9,611 bases of DNA from Aquabacterium sp. (lineage in GTDB: Bacteria > Pseudomonadota > Gammaproteobacteria > Burkholderiales > Burkholderiaceae_C), in NCBI GenBank assembly GCA_030654555.1, contig JAURXG010000014.1:1-9611 (forward strand), in the 5' to 3' direction. The position numbers and the translations under genes are program-made. The notes under the pieces were generated by a model. That model was not told where the DNA came from, did not search any database, and saw nothing but the letters and a program-made list of their open reading frames with translations. Below, in pieces: positions 6,572 to 9,611 of the stretch; position 1 is the stretch's first letter, and each line of letters opens with the position of its first letter.

Positions 6572-6709
6572 TCAGACCTGCGACAGGCGCTTGCGGCCCT
6601 TGGCGCGGCGCGCGGCGATGACGGCACGGCCGCCACGGGTCTTCATGCGGACGAGAAAACCGTGCGTACGGGCGCGGCGGGTCTTGGAAGGCTGGTAGGT
6701 GCGCTTCAT
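6572..6709 (-). CDS. rpmH: 50S ribosomal protein L34
   Basis: This encodes 45 residues, the very basic small large-subunit protein L34. The family signature is intact: MKRTYQPSKTRRARTHGF (1-18), then LVRMKTRGGRAVIAARRAKG (19-38) and RKRLSQV. The usual length is 44-46. The ATG at 6709 has a Shine-Dalgarno AAGGA (6722-6718) 8 nt upstream. It is the first gene of the minus-strand block and lies divergent from dnaA, the usual arrangement in proteobacteria. A well-formed promoter at 6892-6920 would give it a leader of about 175 nt. Confidence 0.98.
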   Translation of the reverse strand: MKRTYQPSKTRRARTHGFLVRMKTRGGRAVIAARRAKGRKRLSQV

Positions 6710-6885
6710 GGTGAGTTTCCTTCAGGGGCCCCGCAACGCTGGACGCAGGATGCTCCGGCGGGTGCCGGATGCCGATCGGTTGAACGGGTGGATGCCCGGG
6801 GCCTCCAGCGCTGTGCAGCCTGACCAGCCTGCAAAGTCTCGAGGCACCCCGATGCCACCGTCAACGCACCTGCGCGTTGGGGAAA
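6710..6885 (-). promoter_or_regulatory. rpmH: Structured 5' leader of rpmH
   Basis: This is the predicted untranslated leader between the rpmH promoter and its ATG, about 175 nt. It contains several short perfect stems: CAACGC with GCGTTG (6862-6867 and 6874-6879, 6-nt loop) close to the predicted 5' end, TCCGGC with GCCGGA (6754-6759 and 6764-6769, 4-nt loop), and the palindrome GGGGCCCC at 6725-6732 next to the ribosome binding site. No known riboswitch or ribosomal-protein operator is recognisable. No credible small gene lies in it. Confidence 0.4.
6718..6722 (-). promoter_or_regulatory. Ribosome binding site of rpmH
   Basis: AAGGA on the minus strand lies 8 nt before the rpmH ATG. Just upstream of it is the perfect 8-bp palindrome GGGGCCCC (6725-6732). 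If paired in the mRNA, that sequence could influence access to this site. Confidence 0.75.
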
Positions 6886-6891
6886 CCCACT

Positions 6892-6920
6892 ATTAGAGCA
6901 AAAACCCCCTTTGCGGTCAA
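6892..6920 (-). promoter_or_regulatory. Sigma70-type promoter of rpmH
   Basis: The minus strand reads -35 TTGACC (6920-6915) and -10 TCTAAT (6897-6892), separated by exactly 17 bp. Each hexamer matches the consensus at five of six positions. The spacer carries runs of G and T. Transcription would start near 6885 and run into rpmH-rnpA-yidD-yidC. It is the best promoter visible in the window. Confidence 0.8.
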
Positions 6921-6955
6921 ACACTTGCACCACGGGCCGTGGCTTGCAGGGGCCA

Positions 6956-7014
6956 TTGACCTGCCGCAGCGTTCTGTGGATAACCGGGTCTGGCCGGGCC
7001 GTGGGGCCTACAAT
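6956..7014 (+). promoter_or_regulatory. dnaA: Candidate dnaA promoter(s)
   Basis: Two alternatives are visible. First, -35 TTGACC (6956-6961) and -10 GATAAC (6979-6984) with 17-bp spacing; this -10 overlaps the perfect DnaA box at 6975-6983, which would fit direct autorepression. Second, TACAAT at 7009-7014 (five of six matches) is a better -10 but has no good -35; a start near 7021 would leave a leader of about 23 nt. Both could be used. Confidence 0.5.
6975..6983 (-). promoter_or_regulatory. Perfect DnaA box upstream of dnaA
   Basis: TTATCCACA on the minus strand (TGTGGATAA on plus) matches all nine consensus positions. It lies 61 bp before the dnaA start codon, inside the candidate promoter. 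Roles in autoregulation of dnaA and as part of oriC are both plausible. Confidence 0.85.
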
Positions 7015-7034
7015 GCGGCCGCTCTCAGAAGAAC

Positions 7035-7043
7035 TTGTCCACA
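7035..7043 (+). promoter_or_regulatory. DnaA-box-like site abutting the dnaA start codon
   Basis: TTGTCCACA, one mismatch from TTATCCACA, ends immediately before the ATG at 7044. It lies between the weak purine-rich ribosome binding site (AGAAGAA, 7027-7033) and the start. DnaA bound here would sit over the start of its own transcript. Confidence 0.5.
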
Positions 7044-8504
7044 ATGAGCCCAGACTTGTGGCAGCGGGGTTGCGAGCAACTCGCCACCGAACTGTCCGAA
7101 CAGCAATTCAACACCTGGATCCGCGCCTTGCCGCCGGCCGACATCAGCGATGACGGCAACGGCGGCGCGGTGGCGCAGGTGCGCGTGCCCAACCGCTTCA
7201 AGCTCGACTGGATACGCTCGCAGTACGCCCATCGCATCGAGAGCATCCTCAGCGACCTGGCCGGCCACCCGGTGCGGCTGGAACTGGCGCTGGCCGCTCG
7301 CGACCAGCCGCCGGTGCGACCCCCCGCGGCCAACGGGCCGGTGCGGGCCGCGGCACTGCTCAACGGCCAGGCGATGGCGCCATCGACCAGCGTGCGGCCC
7401 AACGCCGCGCCCGATGGCCAGGGCCGGGCCATGCCCAGTGGCAGCATGCATGGCGCCGGCGTGCACCTGCCGCCGGCCGCCAACAGCCACAAGCTGAACA
7501 CCGCACTGACCTTCGACACCCTGGTGGCCGGCCGCGCCAACCAGATGGCCCGCACCGCCGCGCTGCACGTGGCCGGCGCGCCGGGTGTCATGTACAACCC
7601 GCTGTTCATCTACGGCGGTGTCGGCCTGGGCAAGACCCACCTGATCCACGCCGTCGGCAACGCGCTGCTCAAGGACAAGCCCGACGCCCGCGTGCTGTAC
7701 CTGCATGCCGAGCAGTTCATCAGCGACGTGGTCAAGAACTACCAGCGCAAGACCTTCGACGAACTGAAGGCGAAGTACCACAACCTCGACCTGCTGCTGA
7801 TCGACGACGTGCAGTTCTTCGCCGGCAAGGACCGCACCCAGGAGGAGTTCTTCAACGCCTTCGAGGCGCTGCTGGCCAAGCGGGCGCACATCATCATGAC
7901 CAGCGACACCTACCCCAAGGGGCTGGTCGACATCGACACGCGGCTGACCAGCCGCTTCGAGGCCGGCCTGACGGTGGCCATCGAGCCGCCCGAGCTGGAG
8001 ATGCGCGTGGCCATCCTGATGCGCAAGGCGCTGGCCGAGGGCACCGAGATGCCCGAGGACGTGGCCTTCTTCGTGGCCAAGAACGTGCGGGCCAACGTGC
8101 GCGAGCTCGAAGGGGCGCTGCGCAAGGTGCTGGCCTACAGCCGCTTCAGCCACAAGGACATCAGCATCGGCCTGGCGCGCGAGGCGCTGAAGGACCTGCT
8201 GAGCATCCAGAACCGGCAGATCTCGGTGGAGAACATCCAGAAGACGGTGGCCGACTTCTACAAGATCAAGATCGCCGACATGTACAGCAAGAAGCGCCCG
8301 GCCAGCATCGCCAAGCCGCGCCAGATCGCGATGTACCTGGCCAAGGAGATGACGCAGAAGAGCCTGCCCGAGATCGGCGAGCTGTTCGGCGGGCGCGACC
8401 ACACCACGGTGCTGCATGCGGTGCGCAAGATCGGCGGCGACCGGCAGAAAGACAGCGAACTGAACCAGCAGCTGCACGTGCTGGAACAGACGCTGAAGGG
8501 GTGA
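7044..8504 (+). CDS. dnaA: Chromosomal replication initiator protein DnaA
   Basis: DnaA is the AAA+ ATPase that binds DnaA boxes, opens oriC and loads DnaB; it also regulates transcription. The protein is 486 residues from the ATG at 7044. An in-frame TTG at 7035 would add three residues, but it lies inside a DnaA-box-like sequence and I reject it. Domain I (about 1-82) begins LWQRGCEQLATELSEQQFNTWI. Domain II (about 83-150) is an Ala/Pro/Gly-rich linker, rather long. Domain III has Walker A GGVGLGKTH (191-199), Walker B LLIDDVQFF (251-259), sensor 1 TSD (286-288), the box VII arginine-finger motif LTSRF (R304) and sensor 2 NVRELEGAL (R353). Domain IV carries the DNA-binding signature GGRDHTTVLHA (449-459). 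All catalytic motifs are intact. It diverges from rpmH and precedes dnaN. DnaA boxes at its promoter suggest autoregulation. Confidence 0.99.
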   Translation: MSPDLWQRGCEQLATELSEQQFNTWIRALPPADISDDGNGGAVAQVRVPNRFKLDWIRSQYAHRIESILSDLAGHPVRLELALAARDQPPVRPPAANGPVRAAALLNGQAMAPSTSVRPNAAPDGQGRAMPSGSMHGAGVHLPPAANSHKLNTALTFDTLVAGRANQMARTAALHVAGAPGVMYNPLFIYGGVGLGKTHLIHAVGNALLKDKPDARVLYLHAEQFISDVVKNYQRKTFDELKAKYHNLDLLLIDDVQFFAGKDRTQEEFFNAFEALLAKRAHIIMTSDTYPKGLVDIDTRLTSRFEAGLTVAIEPPELEMRVAILMRKALAEGTEMPEDVAFFVAKNVRANVRELEGALRKVLAYSRFSHKDISIGLAREALKDLLSIQNRQISVENIQKTVADFYKIKIADMYSKKRPASIAKPRQIAMYLAKEMTQKSLPEIGELFGGRDHTTVLHAVRKIGGDRQKDSELNQQLHVLEQTLKG

Positions 8505-8586
8505 TGGCCTTCCCCCGATGCGCCTTCGGCGCCTCCCCCTCCAGGGCGCAACGCCAGTGGACCGGCAGCGCCGGATCCATGGCGTT

Positions 8587-8609
8587 TGCTTGCCTGCAGA
8601 AGGCAAGCA
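8587..8609. repeat. 9-bp perfect hairpin downstream of dnaA
   Basis: TGCTTGCCT (8587-8595) and AGGCAAGCA (8601-8609) are exact reverse complements around a 5-nt loop. It lies 82 bp after the dnaA stop. No T-tract follows, so it is not a standard intrinsic terminator. It may be an attenuating or 3'-stabilising structure, or part of the origin region. Confidence 0.6.
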
Positions 8610-8635
8610 GCGGTGCGCTTGTCAAGGCACAGCGT

Positions 8636-8644
8636 TGTGGACAA
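8636..8644 (-). promoter_or_regulatory. DnaA-box-like site in the dnaA-dnaN gap
   Basis: TGTGGACAA on plus is TTGTCCACA on minus, one mismatch from the consensus and identical to the site at 7035-7043. Its first eight bases form a perfect inverted repeat with TGTCCACA at 8665-8672. Confidence 0.5.
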
Positions 8645-8663
8645 GTTTCGAACAACTTGGCAC

Positions 8664-8672
8664 CTGTCCACA
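8664..8672 (+). promoter_or_regulatory. Weak DnaA-box-like site in the dnaA-dnaN gap
   Basis: CTGTCCACA has two mismatches to TTATCCACA. It is in inverted orientation to the site at 8636-8644, so the pair could bind two DnaA molecules. Alone it would be a weak call. Confidence 0.35.
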
Positions 8673-8781
8673 GGCCCGAGCGCCCGTTCGAAGTTGTTAT
8701 CGGTGAGCCCCGCCGCTCAGGGCCCTCGGCCCACAGGGTTGAGCCGGCTCTAAAGCCTTGAAAAGACAGGCGAAAATGGGC

Positions 8782-8819
8782 TTGTTCACAAAATGACCCG
8801 CTCTCTACTAGAACTACTA
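8782..8819 (+). promoter_or_regulatory. Possible origin-unwinding element: box, spacer, CTA triplets
   Basis: TTGTTCACA (8782-8790, two mismatches to the DnaA box) is followed by a 14-bp spacer containing GACCCGC. Then come CTACTA (8805-8810), GAA, and CTACTA (8814-8819), all in one triplet register, and then AT-rich DNA. This resembles the box / G+C spacer / DnaA-trio order known from Bacillus subtilis oriC, where the opposite strand reads repeats of 3'-GAT-5'. Alternatively the CTACTA motifs may simply contain a dnaN -10 element. Confidence 0.35.
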
Positions 8820-8827
8820 AGTTCAAA

Positions 8828-8834
8828 GAGGAAG
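8828..8834 (+). promoter_or_regulatory. Ribosome binding site of dnaN
   Basis: GAGGAAG lies 2 nt before the dnaN ATG at 8837; its GAGG core (8828-8831) is 5 nt from the start. It fixes the dnaN start. Confidence 0.75.
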
Positions 8835-8836
8835 AC

Positions 8837-9611
8837 ATGATTGTTTTAAAAGCGCCGCAACAAAAACTGCTGGAAGCCCTGCAAAGCGTGGCCGGCATCG
8901 TCGAGCGGCGGCACACGCTGCCCATCCTGGCCAACGTGCTGCTGCGCAAGACCGGCGAGGACATCGAGTTCACGACCAGCGACCTCGAGATCCAGGTGCG
9001 CACCCAGGCCACGCTGGGCGGTGACGCGGGCAACCTGAGCACCACCGTCGGTGCCCGCAAGCTGATCGACATCCTGCGCACGCTGCCGGCCGACCAACTG
9101 GTCACGCTCAGCGCGGCGGCCAACAAGCTCACGCTGACCGGCGGAAAAAGCCGCTTCACGCTGCAGACGCTGCCGGCGGATGATTTTCCCCTCGTGAACG
9201 AGGCGGTCGACTTCGGCCCCGCCTTCAGCGTGCCGCAGAAGACCCTGAAGACGCTGATCAACCAGGTGCACTTCGCGATGGCGGTGCACGACATCCGCTA
9301 CTACCTCAACGGCATCCTGTTCGTCGCCGAAGGCAAGCAGCTGACGCTGGTGGCCACCGACGGCCACCGCCTGGGCCTGGCCCAGGCGCAGCTGGAGACC
9401 GACATCCCCAAGCAGGAGGTGATCCTGCCGCGCAAGACGGTGCTGGAGCTGCAGCGCCTGCTCAAGGACGAAGACACGCCCATCGAGATGCGCTTTGCCA
9501 GCAACCAGGCGAAGTTCAGCTTCAGCGGCATGGAGTTCGTGACCAAGCTCGTCGAGGGCAAGTTCCCGGACTACAACCGCGTGATCCCCAAGAACCACAA
9601 GAACAGCGTGG
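8837..9611 (+). CDS. dnaN: DNA polymerase III beta sliding clamp (3' truncated)
   Basis: This is the first 258 residues of the beta clamp, a ring-shaped homodimer that tethers DNA polymerase III and many partners to DNA. The frame runs off the window end; the family length is about 366-370, so roughly 70% is present. Domain 1 (about 1-122) has the conserved RRHTLPILANVLL (24-36) and TLPADDFP (111-118). Domain 2 (about 125-250) has HDIRYYLNGILF (151-162), LVATDGHRLG (171-180) and ILPRKTVLEL. The stretch VEGKFPDYNRVIP (239-251) marks the link to domain 3, most of which is missing. The first codons (ATT GTT TTA AAA) are much more AT-rich than the rest, which would keep the translation start unstructured and may also extend an AT-rich unwinding zone. 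It follows dnaA in the canonical dnaA-dnaN order. Confidence 0.98.
   Translation, partial: MIVLKAPQQKLLEALQSVAGIVERRHTLPILANVLLRKTGEDIEFTTSDLEIQVRTQATLGGDAGNLSTTVGARKLIDILRTLPADQLVTLSAAANKLTLTGGKSRFTLQTLPADDFPLVNEAVDFGPAFSVPQKTLKTLINQVHFAMAVHDIRYYLNGILFVAEGKQLTLVATDGHRLGLAQAQLETDIPKQEVILPRKTVLELQRLLKDEDTPIEMRFASNQAKFSFSGMEFVTKLVEGKFPDYNRVIPKNHKNSV

Larger units (their letters stand above)
8505..8836. other. dnaA-dnaN intergenic region, candidate oriC
   Basis: This 332-bp region has no credible gene. In order it contains a short stem after the dnaA stop (GCGCC/GGCGC, 8520-8532), a 9-bp stem at 8587-8609, two facing DnaA-box-like sites (8636-8644 and 8664-8672), and an inverted repeat AACAACTT/AAGTTGTT (8651-8658 and 8691-8698). 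Further on are a third box-like site (8782-8790), CTA triplets (8805-8819) and an AT-rich stretch running into dnaN. This arrangement fits an origin or part of one. The dnaN promoter must also lie here unless dnaN is only co-transcribed with dnaA; a weak candidate is TTGTTC (8782-8787) with TACTAG (8806-8811). Confidence 0.5.

Noticed and set aside
6785..6793. Further DnaA box near GGTGGATGC in the rpmH leader
   Set aside because: Three mismatches to TGTGGATAA, within chance expectation in this sequence.
6706..7044. 112-residue minus-strand open frame covering the rpmH-dnaA gap
   Set aside because: It spans both promoters and the DnaA box, starts inside the dnaA start region and has no recognisable protein features. 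A leader RNA is the better explanation.
7008..8606. 532-residue minus-strand open frame across dnaA
   Set aside because: Antisense to a fully intact dnaA. Composition is the usual reverse-strand artefact, and it overruns the dnaA promoter and start.
8846..9598. 250-residue minus-strand open frame across dnaN
   Set aside because: Antisense shadow of dnaN; no ribosome binding site or recognisable motifs.
1..9611. Mobile element, CRISPR array, phage, toxin-antitoxin or defence island
   Set aside because: No transposase, regular spacer-repeat pattern, integrase or terminal repeats seen. Every large coding region is a recognisable core gene except the single lipoprotein.

Overview
The window looks like the replication-origin neighbourhood of a G+C-rich betaproteobacterium. 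I judge it to be Burkholderiales (Comamonadaceae/Sphaerotilaceae-like) from the gene order rpmH-rnpA-yidD-yidC-mnmE divergent from dnaA-dnaN, the YidC N-terminus (MNDMRRTILWVVF), an RnpA with a long central insert, and a lipoprotein with a poly-Gly tract after its lipidated Cys. This is an inference; no 16S rRNA gene or other phylogenetic marker is present.

Layout, left to right. At 3-1430 (+) is the 3' part of a CPA2-type (KefB/KefC-like) cation:proton antiporter with a C-terminal RCK module; its start lies outside the window. Convergent to it at 1485-2201 (-) is a small predicted lipoprotein of unknown function. The minus-strand core-gene block follows. It is transcribed right to left as rpmH (6709-6572), rnpA (6476-5988), yidD (5982-5692), yidC (5695-4010) and mnmE (3723-2305). 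rnpA, yidD and yidC are packed tightly: 5 nt separate rnpA from yidD, and yidD and yidC share an ATGA overlap. mnmE sits behind a 286-bp gap that contains strong G+C-rich inverted repeats. Rightwards run dnaA (7044-8504, +) and dnaN (from 8837, +), which is cut by the window end.

How they work together. rpmH and dnaA diverge from a roughly 330-bp intergenic region. It holds a good sigma70-type promoter for rpmH, candidate dnaA promoters and a perfect DnaA box (TTATCCACA). A second perfect DnaA box lies inside the rnpA coding sequence, in frame, next to an inverted near-perfect copy. The 332-bp dnaA-dnaN gap holds three DnaA-box-like sites, inverted repeats, CTA triplets resembling DnaA-trios, and an AT-rich stretch running into dnaN. 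oriC is therefore probably here, perhaps in two parts flanking dnaA. The genes serve replication initiation and processivity (DnaA, DnaN), ribosome and tRNA function (L34, RnpA, MnmE) and membrane protein insertion (YidC, YidD).

I see no mobile element, CRISPR array, rRNA or tRNA gene, phage gene or defence system. This is essentially a conserved core region. The points of interest are DNA-level signals (DnaA boxes in rnpA, candidate oriC architecture, structured leaders) rather than an undescribed protein system.
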